This document shows positions 1 through 7,842 of a DNA stretch of 51,062 bases, one piece after another. The stretch lies in contig JBBDXD010000026.1 in NCBI GenBank assembly GCA_040902535.1, positions 11,603 to 62,664 on the forward strand, read 5' to 3'. This DNA is from Dehalococcoidia bacterium. Lineage in GTDB: Bacteria; Chloroflexota; Dehalococcoidia; DSTF01; JACRBR01. The notes beneath the pieces were generated by a model, which was given only the letters and a program-made list of their open reading frames with translations, made no database searches and was not told the DNA's origin. Every line of letters starts with the position of its first letter. Position 1 is the stretch's first letter. Made by a program: the position numbers and the translations under genes.

Positions 1-310
1 CGCTTCGCTCTGAATGACGGGCGCGCCGCGGTTTGATGGCGGTGCGTTGCATGACAGGATTTTTCGCTGCGCTCAGAATGACGGGCGAATCGCGATTCGT
101 GCGCGTGACGGCGTCTGACCCGCCAGGAGATTCTTCGCTTCGCTCTGAATGACGGGCGCGCCGCGGTTTGATGGCGGTGCGTTGCATGACGGGATCCTTC
201 GCTTCGCTCAGAATGACGGGCGAATCGCGATTCATGCGCGCGACCGCGTCTGATCCGCCAGGAGATTGTTCGCTTCGCTCTGAATGACGGGTGATCGGGC
301 GGTGCGATGC
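1..310. repeat. 135-bp tandem intergenic repeat
   Basis: The stretch CGCTTCGCTCTGAATGACGG recurs at 1, 136 and 271, so the unit is 135 bp and about 2.3 copies are visible. Each unit holds two variants of the motif TTCGCTTCGCTCTGAATGACG separated by a GCGAATCGCGATTC-like palindrome. The same motif recurs at 8489-8530 and 10434-10627 and in variant form at 37250-37670. I see no coding signal here; open frames through it are by-products of the repeat. Confidence 0.8.
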
Positions 311-320
311 GTGATCCCGC

Positions 321-1295
321 CTACTTGATGGCAAGCGCGTTCGGCGGTGAGCCGACGCCGCCCCGGATGTGCATGGGCGCGGTGGTGAACATGAACTCGT
401 AGACGCCGTCCTCGGCGCAGTCGGCGGCGAGCGGTTCGAGTTCCCACATCTCGCCGAGGTTCATGCCGAACAGCGTGATGAGCTGGATGTGGAAGAAGCC
501 GCGCTCCGGCGTGATCACCGGCGGCCACGCCTCGACGGCGACGACGTCGGTGCCGATCGCGGCGATGTGCATGTTCCACAGGTACTCCGCCATCTCGCGC
601 CCCGCGAGCAGTCCCGGCGCGACGAGATGCTCCGCCAGTTCGTTCAGTTCATTCGCCGGAAGCGCGTTCAGCCACTTCAACCATCCCGTCCGGAAGATCA
701 GCATGTCGCCGGGCTCGATCTCGACGCCCTGCGCCTTGCGGCACGCTTCGAGCGTCGCGACGTCGAAGGTCTGCGAACTCTTGAAGTCGATCGGCGTGCC
801 CTGCGACTCCAGGTAGCGGCCGAGGTCGAGCAGCACGCCGCGCGTGGCGGCGCCCCGCTTCGCGAGGTTCTGGATGCCGAGCACCTCGCTGCCCGGGGCG
901 AGCACCGCATCGTGCGTGACGCCGTTGTAGAACCCGATCGCCGGGTGACAGACGTGGCGGTGGCCGTCCCACTGGCTCGACGACTGCGGACAGAAGTTGT
1001 CGATGTACTCGTCGTACGAGATCCGCAAGCCGCCGCTGCAGTCGAACATCGTGCGACGCGGCGCGGCGCGGAACCAGAACAGACCTCGCCCGGGCGCATC
1101 GATCGGCGCGTTCAGCCCGAAGGTCCTGCCTGTGCGCACGAGCGCCGCCGCCTCGACGGTTTTTTCCGGCGTGACGAGATTCCACGTGCCGAGTTCGTCG
1201 TCGTCGCCGAAGAGTCCCCACGCCGAACCCTCCGGCGCGCCGGCTTTGACAGGAAGCTGTTCGAAGCTCGGCAGGCTCTTGAGATCGACCGTCAT
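321..1295 (-). CDS. cyclase family protein (kynurenine formamidase-like metal hydrolase)
   Basis: The 324-residue product resembles the cyclase/kynurenine-formamidase superfamily, cytosolic metal-dependent hydrolases that open cyclic or amide substrates. A histidine-rich motif at residues 109-117 (WDGHRHVCH) stands where the family's metal-binding HxGTHxD motif is expected, but it is divergent. The motif GDMLIFRTGWLKW and the closing GVYEFMFTTAPMHIRGG fit the long form found in Actinobacteria and Chloroflexota. I chose the ATG at 1295 because GGAAGG precedes it by about 8 nt; a longer frame begins at 1325. It is monocistronic and convergent with the repeat at the left edge. The substrate cannot be told from sequence. 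Confidence 0.8.
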   Translation of the reverse strand: MTVDLKSLPSFEQLPVKAGAPEGSAWGLFGDDDELGTWNLVTPEKTVEAAALVRTGRTFGLNAPIDAPGRGLFWFRAAPRRTMFDCSGGLRISYDEYIDNFCPQSSSQWDGHRHVCHPAIGFYNGVTHDAVLAPGSEVLGIQNLAKRGAATRGVLLDLGRYLESQGTPIDFKSSQTFDVATLEACRKAQGVEIEPGDMLIFRTGWLKWLNALPANELNELAEHLVAPGLLAGREMAEYLWNMHIAAIGTDVVAVEAWPPVITPERGFFHIQLITLFGMNLGEMWELEPLAADCAEDGVYEFMFTTAPMHIRGGVGSPPNALAIK

Positions 1296-1355
1296 CACGC
1301 TCACCTTCCACGCCCGTGGCCGCACAATCGGCGACGAGCACGCTGCGTTTCTCGT

Positions 1356-1384
1356 TTGTGAGGCAGATTAGCCGCGGCTATAAT
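1356..1384 (+). promoter_or_regulatory. sigma-70 type promoter for the gene at 1422
   Basis: TTGTGA at 1356-1361 and a perfect TATAAT at 1379-1384 are separated by exactly 17 nt, pointing at the small membrane-protein gene whose start codon lies 37 nt downstream. It is one of the few consensus-quality promoters in the window. Confidence 0.7.
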
Positions 1385-1421
1385 CAACGGCAATTTGCCG
1401 CATGGCTTTCAGGAGAATCAT

Positions 1422-1844
1422 TTGCCCAGGCAGAATCGACACCTCGTCCGCGATGGCCGGCTCCAGGCCGGCAAGAAGAAGCGCACCGACCGCAGCTACC
1501 TCGGCGGCGACGCCGGATCGACGACCGCCGAGCCGGCCGTTGAAGAGGAGTCATTCCGTCCCGTCGACGAGGAGGTGGAAGGGGATGCCCCGGCCGCGCC
1601 GCTGCCGGCGGAACTCGCCGCCGCAACAGCGCCCGCCGAGCAGACGGCGCGCGGCACGACATCCACCCGGTTGCCGACCAGCGCCCGCGCCCTCCAGCGC
1701 CAGGGCGTCCGCCGCCGCGAGCTTGACGTCGATGCGCTCGCCGAGCGTGACTCGCGGTACGCGCTCCACGAACTGCGTCGCATTCTCATCCTTACGTCGA
1801 TCGTGGTGATCACGCTGATCGTGCTGGGGATCGTCCTGCGCTAG
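1422..1844 (+). CDS. hypothetical single-pass membrane protein, basic N-terminus
   Basis: This 140-residue protein has a basic N-terminal segment with a KKKR cluster, an acidic and Ala/Pro-rich middle that looks disordered, a helical Arg/Glu-rich stretch and one C-terminal membrane segment of about 20 residues (ILILTSIVVITLIVLGIV) ending in LR. It is therefore probably tail-anchored with the bulk in the cytoplasm. TTG at 1422 is preferred because AGGAG lies 6 nt upstream; an in-frame TTG at 1395 has no such site. A good promoter lies at 1356-1384. I do not recognise the family. The basic N-terminus could bind nucleic acid, but that is speculation. Confidence 0.65.
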   Translation: MPRQNRHLVRDGRLQAGKKKRTDRSYLGGDAGSTTAEPAVEEESFRPVDEEVEGDAPAAPLPAELAAATAPAEQTARGTTSTRLPTSARALQRQGVRRRELDVDALAERDSRYALHELRRILILTSIVVITLIVLGIVLR

Positions 1845-1904
1845 TCCAGGCGCCCGCCACAGCACCACCGACCCCGTCGCTGCTCATTCCTTTTCATCGA
1901 CCGT

Positions 1905-2399
1905 TCACCGTAACCGTCCCGCGGCAATGAACGCTGCCAGCGTGACGGCGATCAGCCCCGGCAGATCGACGCGCACGTCGTCGAAGATCCAGTCGCCGAC
2001 GGTGAACAGGAACGCGACGCGCACGAGATATGCGAGCGCCACGCCGCCGACGGCCATCGCCTGCAGTGGCGGTCCGGCGCGCCGGTTCGTCGCCAGCGAC
2101 ACGATCTCGCCGACGCCGTAGCCGACGCCCAGTCCGATCAGCACGCCGAAGAAGAAGTAGGTCAGCGGATTGAAGATGCCCCAGACGACGCCGAGCGCGG
2201 CGCCGCCCGCCAGCGCTCCGCCGATCGCGCGCACCAGCACATCGGTCGACGTGTTGTAGGTGGGGATGCGGCGCACGTTCGCGCACTCCCGGCAGCGCGT
2301 GCCGACGGGCGTGTACACGAGGCATTTCGGGCAGATCGGCTTGCCGCAGCGGCTGCAGCCAAGCTCGGTTTCGATGTCAGCGTGGGTTGCGCATTGCAT
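1905..2399 (-). CDS. zinc-ribbon/B-box-like membrane protein
   Basis: The 164-residue protein begins with a compact zinc-binding segment: Cys and His at residues 3 and 6, then CSRCGKPICPKC and a later CREC pair, a spacing like the B-box-type finger found ahead of rhomboid-like domains. About four hydrophobic segments follow, several of them glycine-rich (for example VLIGLGVGYGVGEIVSLA). The expected layout is a cytosolic zinc finger on a multi-pass membrane domain. The rhomboid Ser-His dyad (GxSG) is not visible, so I do not call it a protease. The upstream 100 bp are a degenerate GTCAGTC-type repeat. Confidence 0.7.
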   Translation of the reverse strand: MQCATHADIETELGCSRCGKPICPKCLVYTPVGTRCRECANVRRIPTYNTSTDVLVRAIGGALAGGAALGVVWGIFNPLTYFFFGVLIGLGVGYGVGEIVSLATNRRAGPPLQAMAVGGVALAYLVRVAFLFTVGDWIFDDVRVDLPGLIAVTLAAFIAAGRLR

Positions 2400-2400
2400 C

Positions 2401-2458
2401 GTTAGTCGATCAGTCCGTCCGTCTTTCGGTCGTCAGTCGTTGAGTCAGTCTGTCCACA
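2401..2458. repeat. degenerate GTCAGTC-type short repeat
   Basis: Loose reiterations of GTCAGTC/GTCGTCAGT type words fill the space between two genes. Related stretches occur at 8450-8480, 25489-25522, 31068-31098, 34784-34812, 47364-47390 and 48069-48100, nearly always just after a stop codon or beside an RNA gene. Confidence 0.55.
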
Positions 2459-2497
2459 CCGGCCCTCTCGAAAGCTGAGATCTCAGACACGAAGAAG

Positions 2498-2511
2498 GGG
2501 GCCGCAGCCCC
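2498..2511 (-). terminator. weak hairpin downstream of the PHP gene
   Basis: On the minus strand GGGGC-TGCG-GCCCC forms a 5-bp stem with a tetraloop, followed by CTTCTTCG. It lies about 50 nt beyond the stop of the PHP phosphoesterase and would end the rny-ymdB-PHP transcript. The T tract is poor, so the call is tentative. Confidence 0.4.
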
Positions 2512-2561
2512 TCTGTTGTCTCACCTATTCAGCTTAGCAGTCGATTTCGTACGAGACAGAC

Positions 2562-3422
2562 TCACTTCACCAGTTCGTGGTTCGGGAGCGTCGATGCCAG
2601 TTCGAGCAGCCGCTCGATCGACGCGTCCGGCACGGGCGTCCACTGCTCGCCCGGCAGGGGCTCGGTCGGGCCGAAGATGCCGTGGTAGTCGCTGCCGCCC
2701 AGCGCCAGCAGGCCGTGCGTCTCGGCGGCAATGCGCAGCCGTTCGACGGTGGCCGGCGCATAGTCCTTGTAGTAGACCTCCATGGCGGCCATGCCGGCAG
2801 CCTTCAGTTCGGGGAGCAGCGCATCGAGCACGAGCAGGTCGGCGGGATGTGCGATGCAGGCGAGGCCGCCGCGCTCGACGATGCATTGCACCGCCTCGAC
2901 GGGCGTCATCTTGTCGCGCTCCACGTACGCAGGCCCGTTGCGGCCGATGTACTTGTCGAACGCCTCGGGCAGGCTCTTCACGTAGCCCTTCTCGAGGATC
3001 GCCTGCGCGACGTGCGGCCGCCCGACCGACGCTTCGCCGGCGATCGCTTGCACGCGTTCCCACTCGATCATGACGCCGAGTTCGGCAAGCTTGCGCACGA
3101 TGCCCTCGCCACGTGCGATGCGGCCTTCGCGCAGCTTGGAGAGCAGTGCCTGCAGTTCGTCGTCCTCCGGGAACAGGTACAGACCGAGCATGTGCACCTC
3201 GGCACCCTCGATGTCCGTGCCCATCTCGACGCCCGGGATCAGCGTGTACTTGGCGTGCTTCGTCGCGGCGCGGCGCGCCTCGGCGATGCCCTCTGTCGAG
3301 TCGTGGTCGGTGATCGCGTGGTAGCGTACGCCCTGCCCCGCGACGAGGTCGACCAGTTCCGTCGGCGTCAGGCGCCCGTCGGAGGCGGTGCTGTGCGTGT
3401 GAAAGTCACCCCTGCTCACCAT
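2562..3422 (-). CDS. PHP domain phosphoesterase (TrpH/YciV-like)
   Basis: This 286-residue protein has the four PHP metal-binding motifs: HTHSTASDG at residues 8-16, ITDHDSTEG near 37, a central GVEMGTD with CIAHPADLL, and the C-terminal GGSDYHG. Characterised relatives of this length (E. coli YciV/RNase AM type) hydrolyse 3',5'-nucleoside bisphosphates or trim RNA 5' ends. The ATG at 3422 begins just before the first HxH motif; a longer frame from 3479 would add a basic tail lying inside the upstream gene. It overlaps the 3' end of the ymdB-like gene by 17 bp, so translation is probably coupled. Association with rny suggests RNA turnover, which is inference. Confidence 0.85.
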   Translation of the reverse strand: MVSRGDFHTHSTASDGRLTPTELVDLVAGQGVRYHAITDHDSTEGIAEARRAATKHAKYTLIPGVEMGTDIEGAEVHMLGLYLFPEDDELQALLSKLREGRIARGEGIVRKLAELGVMIEWERVQAIAGEASVGRPHVAQAILEKGYVKSLPEAFDKYIGRNGPAYVERDKMTPVEAVQCIVERGGLACIAHPADLLVLDALLPELKAAGMAAMEVYYKDYAPATVERLRIAAETHGLLALGGSDYHGIFGPTEPLPGEQWTPVPDASIERLLELASTLPNHELVK

Positions 3423-4194
3423 CTTGCATCCACTCTCTATCGACGCGCTCGATCGAGCGCGCCTTGCCCGTCTGATCATCGATGTCGATCAGGACGGAGT
3501 TGAACTGTACGGCCCGCGACTTTTCGGCGACGACGAAGCGCGCGGGCATGCCCGTCAGGAACTTCTGGATCGGGCCAGCAGGGTCGACGCCGATGATCGA
3601 GTCGCGCGGTCCGCACATCCCCAGGTCGGTCACGTACGCGGTGCCGCGCGGCAGCAATCGCGGATCGGCAGTGGGGACGTGGGTGTGCGTGCCGAACACA
3701 GCCGACACGCGCCCATCGAGGTACCAGCCCATGCCGGCCTTCTCGCTCGTGGCTTCGGCGTGCATGTCGACGACGATCGGGGCGTCCGGCGCGACGCTTT
3801 CGAGCAGCCGGTCGGCGCACCGGAAGGGGTCGTCGATCTCGTACATGAACGTGCGCCCCATGAGGTTGATGATCGTCAGCCCTCGAAACTGCACCATGCC
3901 CCGTCCCGGCACGCCTTGCGGATAGTTCGCGGGCCGCAGCACGGGCGCCTCGCTGTCCAGGTAGGGGACGATGTCCTTCTGGTCCCAGATGTGGTTGCCG
4001 GACGTGATCACGTCGACGCCGCCTTCGAAGATATCCTTCGCGGTGTTGATCGTCAGCCCGCGGCCGGCGGCGGCGTTCTCCCCGTTGGCGATGACGACGT
4101 CGAGTTGCAACTCACGTCGCAGGGCCGGCACGAGCGCCGCCACGGCCCTGCGGCCGGGCTTCCCCACTACGTCGCCGATCGCCAGGATTCTCAC
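3406..4194 (-). CDS. ymdB: YmdB-like metallophosphoesterase (TIGR00282 family)
   Basis: The 262-residue product matches the YmdB family of calcineurin-like phosphodiesterases, which hydrolyse 2',3'-cyclic nucleotides in Bacillus. The family motifs are all present: GDVVGKPGR at residues 7-15, NGENAAAG, SGNHIWDQ, the late histidine motif VDMHAEATSEK, and GTHTHVPTAD. The gene follows rny, as in Bacillus where rny (ymdA) and ymdB are adjacent, and it overlaps the next gene. That supports a role in RNA metabolism or nucleotide signalling. Start ATG at 4194 begins directly with the MRILAIGD motif. The whole family signature is intact, so the assignment is firm. Confidence 0.92.
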   Translation of the reverse strand: MRILAIGDVVGKPGRRAVAALVPALRRELQLDVVIANGENAAAGRGLTINTAKDIFEGGVDVITSGNHIWDQKDIVPYLDSEAPVLRPANYPQGVPGRGMVQFRGLTIINLMGRTFMYEIDDPFRCADRLLESVAPDAPIVVDMHAEATSEKAGMGWYLDGRVSAVFGTHTHVPTADPRLLPRGTAYVTDLGMCGPRDSIIGVDPAGPIQKFLTGMPARFVVAEKSRAVQFNSVLIDIDDQTGKARSIERVDREWMQDGEQG

Positions 4195-4211
4195 GGGGCC
4201 TCACCCCCCGG

Positions 4212-4238
4212 CCCCCTCTCCGTCAAGCGGGGAGGGGG
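4212..4238. repeat. palindromic CCCCCTCTCC...GGGGAGGGGG element
   Basis: An imperfect inverted repeat sits directly upstream of the ymdB-like gene, preceded by TCACCCCCCGGC. Elements of this appearance are scattered between genes in many GC-rich genomes. With the hairpin at 4312-4343 it separates rny from the downstream genes, which argues against simple full read-through. Confidence 0.55.
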
Positions 4239-4311
4239 AGCTTTGCGTGGGCGGTTTGAAGGGAGCCGCTCGGGGTAAGTGACGAAATGATGTCGCATAA
4301 ACTGCTCTAAC

Positions 4312-4343
4312 GACGGGGCGCGCCATCCCGGCGCGCCCCCGTC
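4312..4343 (-). terminator. strong hairpin after rny
   Basis: GACGGGGCGCGCC, then a 5-nt loop, then GGCGCGCCCCCGTC gives a near-perfect stem of about 13 bp with one extra C. It starts about 25 bp beyond the rny stop. No U tract follows on the minus strand, so it may act as an mRNA 3' barrier as much as an intrinsic terminator. Confidence 0.65.
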
Positions 4344-4367
4344 TCATCCTACACGGGTCGCTGATGC

Positions 4368-5900
4368 TTACCGCGCGTACTCCGACGCACGCGTCTCGCG
4401 GACGACGGTCACCTTGATCTGGCCCGGGTACTCCATCGACTCTTCGATCTTCTTGCTGACGTCGCGGGCGAGCCGCATCGAATCCAGGTCGTCGATCTCG
4501 TCCGGCTTTACGAGGATGCGGATCTCGCGTCCGGCCTGGATGGCGAACGCCTTGTCGACGCCCTTGAAGCTCGTCGCGATGCTCTCCAGCGCTTCCAGGC
4601 GCTTGATGTACAGCTCGAGCGTCTCGCGGCGCGCGCCCGGCCGGCTGCCGCTGATCGCGTCGGCGATCTGCACGACGACGGCCTCGACCGTCTCGACCTC
4701 GATCTCCTCGTGGTGCGCCTCGATGCAATGGACGACGGCCGGGCTGACGTTGTAGCGCTTCGCCAGTTCGCCGCCGAGCATGGCGTGCGTGCCCTCGATC
4801 TCGTGGTCGATGGCCTTGCCGAGGTCGTGGAGCAGGGCGCCCCTGCGCGCCACGTTGACATCGGCGCCGATCTCTTCGGCGATCATGGCGCCGATGAACG
4901 CCGACTCGACGGCGTGCTTGAGTTGATTCTGCCCGTAGGACGTGCGGTACTTGAGCTTCCCGAGCGTCCGCAGGATCTCCGGGTGCAGGCCGGGGCAGCC
5001 AGCCTCGATCGCCGCCTGCTCGCCGGCCGTCTTGACGCTCTGCTCGACCTCGTGCCGCGCCTTGTCCACCACCTCTTCGATGCGCGTGGGGTGAATACGG
5101 CCGTCCAGCACGAGCTTCGTGAGCGCCACGCGGGCGACCTCGCGGCGGACGGGGTCGAACGCCGAAAGCGTGACGGCGTCGGGCGTGTCATCGATGATCA
5201 GGTCGACGCCGGTCGCCGTTTCCAGCGCGCGGATGTTGCGCCCCTCGCGGCCGATGATGCGGCCCTTCATGTCGTCGCTGGGAATCGGGACGACGGAGAC
5301 GGTGGTCTCGGTGACGACGTCGGCCATCAGCCGCTGCATCGTCGTGGCGAGGATCGTGCGGGCGCGTGAGTCCGCCTCCTCCTTCGCCTCGGCTTCGAGC
5401 GTCCGCACGAGGCGGTTGGCGTCTTCGCGGATCTCCGCTTCGACCTCGCGCAGAAGCTGCTCGCGCGCCTCTGCGGTCGTCATGGCGGCGACGCGCTCCA
5501 CTTCGGAAAGTTTCGCCTTGCGGAGCTCATCGAGTTCGAGCCGGGTGGCTTCCTGCTGGTGTTCGCGCTCGGCGAAAGATGTCTCTCGCCGCTCGAGCGC
5601 ATCTAGCTTGCGATCGAGGTTCTCTTCCCTGTTAGCAACACGCTGCTCAAGCTTGAGTACTTCATCACGGCGTACCTTCGACTCGTTTTCTGCCTGAGCC
5701 CGGACTTGAATCGCCTCCTCTTTGGCTCCGAGGAGGATTTCCTTTCCCTTTGCCTGTGCTTCAGCCAGGATCCGGTCGGCCTGCTGCTGTGCCTCGAGTT
5801 CCTGATCCCTGGTGGCGTTGCGCTTCAGCGCGTAGCCGAGAAGAGCCCCGATCGCCAATCCCACAATGACGCCGATGACGGCGCCCAGGATGGCGGCCAT
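4368..5900 (-). CDS. rny: ribonuclease Y
   Basis: Ribonuclease Y is the membrane-anchored endoribonuclease that starts mRNA decay in many bacteria lacking RNase E. The 510-residue length is typical. In order there are an N-terminal membrane anchor (AILGAVIGVIVGLAIGALLG), a long charged coiled coil to about residue 190, a KH domain with GRIIGREGRNIR, and an HD domain with the metal motif HDLGKAIDHE and a later HCIEAHHEE. The C-terminus PGQIKVTVVRETRASEYA is the usual RNase Y ending. The start ATG at 5900 puts the membrane segment at the extreme N-terminus as expected. It is followed by a strong hairpin, then the ymdB-like and PHP genes. Confidence 0.97.
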   Translation of the reverse strand: MAAILGAVIGVIVGLAIGALLGYALKRNATRDQELEAQQQADRILAEAQAKGKEILLGAKEEAIQVRAQAENESKVRRDEVLKLEQRVANREENLDRKLDALERRETSFAEREHQQEATRLELDELRKAKLSEVERVAAMTTAEAREQLLREVEAEIREDANRLVRTLEAEAKEEADSRARTILATTMQRLMADVVTETTVSVVPIPSDDMKGRIIGREGRNIRALETATGVDLIIDDTPDAVTLSAFDPVRREVARVALTKLVLDGRIHPTRIEEVVDKARHEVEQSVKTAGEQAAIEAGCPGLHPEILRTLGKLKYRTSYGQNQLKHAVESAFIGAMIAEEIGADVNVARRGALLHDLGKAIDHEIEGTHAMLGGELAKRYNVSPAVVHCIEAHHEEIEVETVEAVVVQIADAISGSRPGARRETLELYIKRLEALESIATSFKGVDKAFAIQAGREIRILVKPDEIDDLDSMRLARDVSKKIEESMEYPGQIKVTVVRETRASEYAR

Positions 5901-6040
5901 AGGGTGTGCCTCTCTTTCCGGTTGGTAATCTCCCTCGCACCGCGAAAGCCTGTCGTTTGGAAGCTTCCGCGTTACGTTCGCATCATACGGGCGGCCTGAT
6001 CAGGGGGTCAAGAATGACCGGCGGGGCGGTCTGTTGGGGG

Positions 6041-6203
6041 AAGCGGGAAGCGGGAGGCGGGAGGCGGGAAGCGGGAAGCGGGAGGCGGGAGGCGGGAGGC
6101 GGGAAGCGGGAAGCGGGAAGCGGGAAGCGGGAAGCGGGAAGCGGGAGGCGGGAAGCGGGAGGCGGGAAGCGGGAGGCGGGAGGCGGGAGGCGGGAAGCGG
6201 GAT
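6041..6203. repeat. 7-bp tandem array (GGGAAGC / GGGAGGC)
   Basis: About 23 head-to-tail copies of GGGAAGC or GGGAGGC lie between rny and the next gene. The period of 7 is not a multiple of three, so frames through it give repeating nonsense (PPASRFP-type). Related arrays occur at 34849-34947 and 40824-40895. The 5901-6336 interval otherwise shows no gene. Confidence 0.9.
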
Positions 6204-6336
6204 GCTGGAAGCGTGGAAATGGGAAGTCGGACGCGCAGTCCCTTGCCTTCCAACGGGGCTGCTCGGGTGCTAACGTAGCCTGCTGCCGCCCTCGGCCTGG
6301 CCGGGAGCGCTGGCACGCAACGTCAGGAGGATGCAC

Positions 6337-6801
6337 ATGGCTAGTCAGGGTGACCCGAAGCTACTTAGCGACCCGGTGGCGCAGACGCTGCTCTCGTCGA
6401 CGATTCCGGCGCGGCTGGCGTACAACTGGACCGACGGCACGCCGCGCGTGGTGCCGATCTGGTTTCATTGGGACGGGTCCGCGTTCATCCTCGCGTCGCC
6501 GCCGAAGGCGCCGAAGCTCAAGGCGCTTCGCGCCAATCCCGACGTGGCGCTGACGATCGATAACAACGAATTTCCGCACAAGGTGCTGCTGATTCGCGGC
6601 ACCGCGCGCGTCGAGATGTGCGAGGGCGTCGCGCCGGAGTACGCGCTATCGGCGCGCCGCTACTTCGGCGAAGAGCAGGGCAACGCCTGGGTCGAGAACA
6701 TGCGTGGCATGGTGTCCGAGATGGGCCGCATCGCGGTCACGCCGACGTGGGTCGCGATCTTGGACTTCGAGACGCGTTTCCCGAGCGCGCTTTCGGCGTA
6801 G
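6337..6801 (+). CDS. pyridoxamine 5'-phosphate oxidase family protein (FMN/F420-binding split barrel)
   Basis: The 154-residue protein has the hallmarks of the split beta-barrel flavin-binding family: an early RLAYNWTDGTPRVVPIWF strand pair, then FILASPPKAPKLKALRANPDVALTID, the classic phosphate-contact region in which a substrate or cofactor is bound by basic residues. Members use FMN or F420 to oxidise or reduce small molecules, or bind haem. ATG at 6337 is chosen over ATG at 6331 because AGGAGG abuts 6331 but lies 7 nt before 6337. It is a single gene after the heptamer array. The exact substrate is not readable. Confidence 0.85.
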   Translation: MASQGDPKLLSDPVAQTLLSSTIPARLAYNWTDGTPRVVPIWFHWDGSAFILASPPKAPKLKALRANPDVALTIDNNEFPHKVLLIRGTARVEMCEGVAPEYALSARRYFGEEQGNAWVENMRGMVSEMGRIAVTPTWVAILDFETRFPSALSA

Positions 6802-6833
6802 TCCCCGGCGGGCGTGCCGAGTGGGACCAGTTC

Positions 6834-7760
6834 TCACCGGAGAGGCGGGCTGTCGCCGCGCAGGACCGGCCCGCGCAGGATCTTCTCGACGGCGTCATCG
6901 ACCTCTAGCTGGTCATCGTGCTCGATGGCCCAGGCAAGGCCGCCGAACTCACGCGCATGGTGGAAGCGTCGCGCGCGATACTCATCACTGACGTCGAGCG
7001 GCGCGCCGGCGGCACGATAAGCGGCGATCAACTTCACCATGAACCCCTCCCCGAAATAGACCGGTGCCGCGAAGTCGTGGGAAGGGTCGCCGATCTCGAC
7101 GTGAGCCATGTCGAGGACGCCGGAAAGCCGGCCCGATCCCGAGCGGAGGAGGTTGTCGTGCCAGAGATCGTGGTGGCACACCGCTCGCCGGGGCGAGCGC
7201 ATGCGTTCGTCGGCGCCGAAGGCTGCCCACCACGCTTCAATGCGCGCGAGCGCATCGCCGTCCAGCCGCGCGGACAGCACGGGCATGACGACGTCCCTGG
7301 CGCACAACACGCGAGCGTACGAGTCCACGTGAGGCAGCCCGGATGCGCGGGCTTCTTCGACGGAGAGGCGGTGCAAGCTCGCCATGAACGCGCCGAGGTC
7401 GCGCGCGAATGCCCTGCCCGGATCGACGCCCCAGAGGGGCGTGGCGCCCGGTAACTTCCGATATCCCAGGGCGCCGTGCGGGAACTCGGTGCAGGGCCCC
7501 ACATACCAGGCCGGCTCGGGCACGACGCTTCCCAATCGCCGCGAAAGGAACTGACCTATGCGCCACTCCTTCGCGTAGTCTTCAGCTGCATCGGACGACT
7601 GCCCGACTCTCACCACAACGCCGCCCGCCGTCTCGAAAGCCACGCTGCGGAAGCCTCGTCCCAGCGGGCGCAGCGGCGATACGGGGGCCAGATCCGGGAA
7701 ACACCGCTCGATGGCGGACGCGATCGCCTCTAATCCGCCCTCCGAGGACTGATCGTTCAC
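6834..7760 (-). CDS. aminoglycoside phosphotransferase-family kinase
   Basis: The 308-residue product carries the APH/choline-kinase fold signature. VCHHDLWHDNLL is the catalytic loop and GVLDMAHVEIGDPSHDFA holds the metal-binding Asp. An N-terminal lobe with RSVAFETAGGVVVRVG precedes them. The family phosphorylates antibiotics, sugars, choline or homoserine; substrate identity cannot be inferred. I place the start at GTG 7760 because a -10-like TAGACT (7772-7767) ends exactly 6 nt upstream, as in several neighbours with leaderless-looking starts. A TTG at 7766 is the alternative. It is divergent from hisH, with about 80 bp between start codons. Confidence 0.85.
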   Translation of the reverse strand: MNDQSSEGGLEAIASAIERCFPDLAPVSPLRPLGRGFRSVAFETAGGVVVRVGQSSDAAEDYAKEWRIGQFLSRRLGSVVPEPAWYVGPCTEFPHGALGYRKLPGATPLWGVDPGRAFARDLGAFMASLHRLSVEEARASGLPHVDSYARVLCARDVVMPVLSARLDGDALARIEAWWAAFGADERMRSPRRAVCHHDLWHDNLLRSGSGRLSGVLDMAHVEIGDPSHDFAAPVYFGEGFMVKLIAAYRAAGAPLDVSDEYRARRFHHAREFGGLAWAIEHDDQLEVDDAVEKILRGPVLRGDSPPLR

Positions 7761-7842
7761 AGGCAAAGTCTACTTCCGCGTGCGGGCGGGACGGCGCGTC
7801 CGCGTCTCGCGTCTCGCTTCCCGCGTCCAATACACTGACGGC

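Noticed and set aside
5983-6336. PPASRFP-type proteins encoded by the heptamer array
   Set aside because: The period of 7 makes every frame open; the products are low-complexity reading of a satellite.
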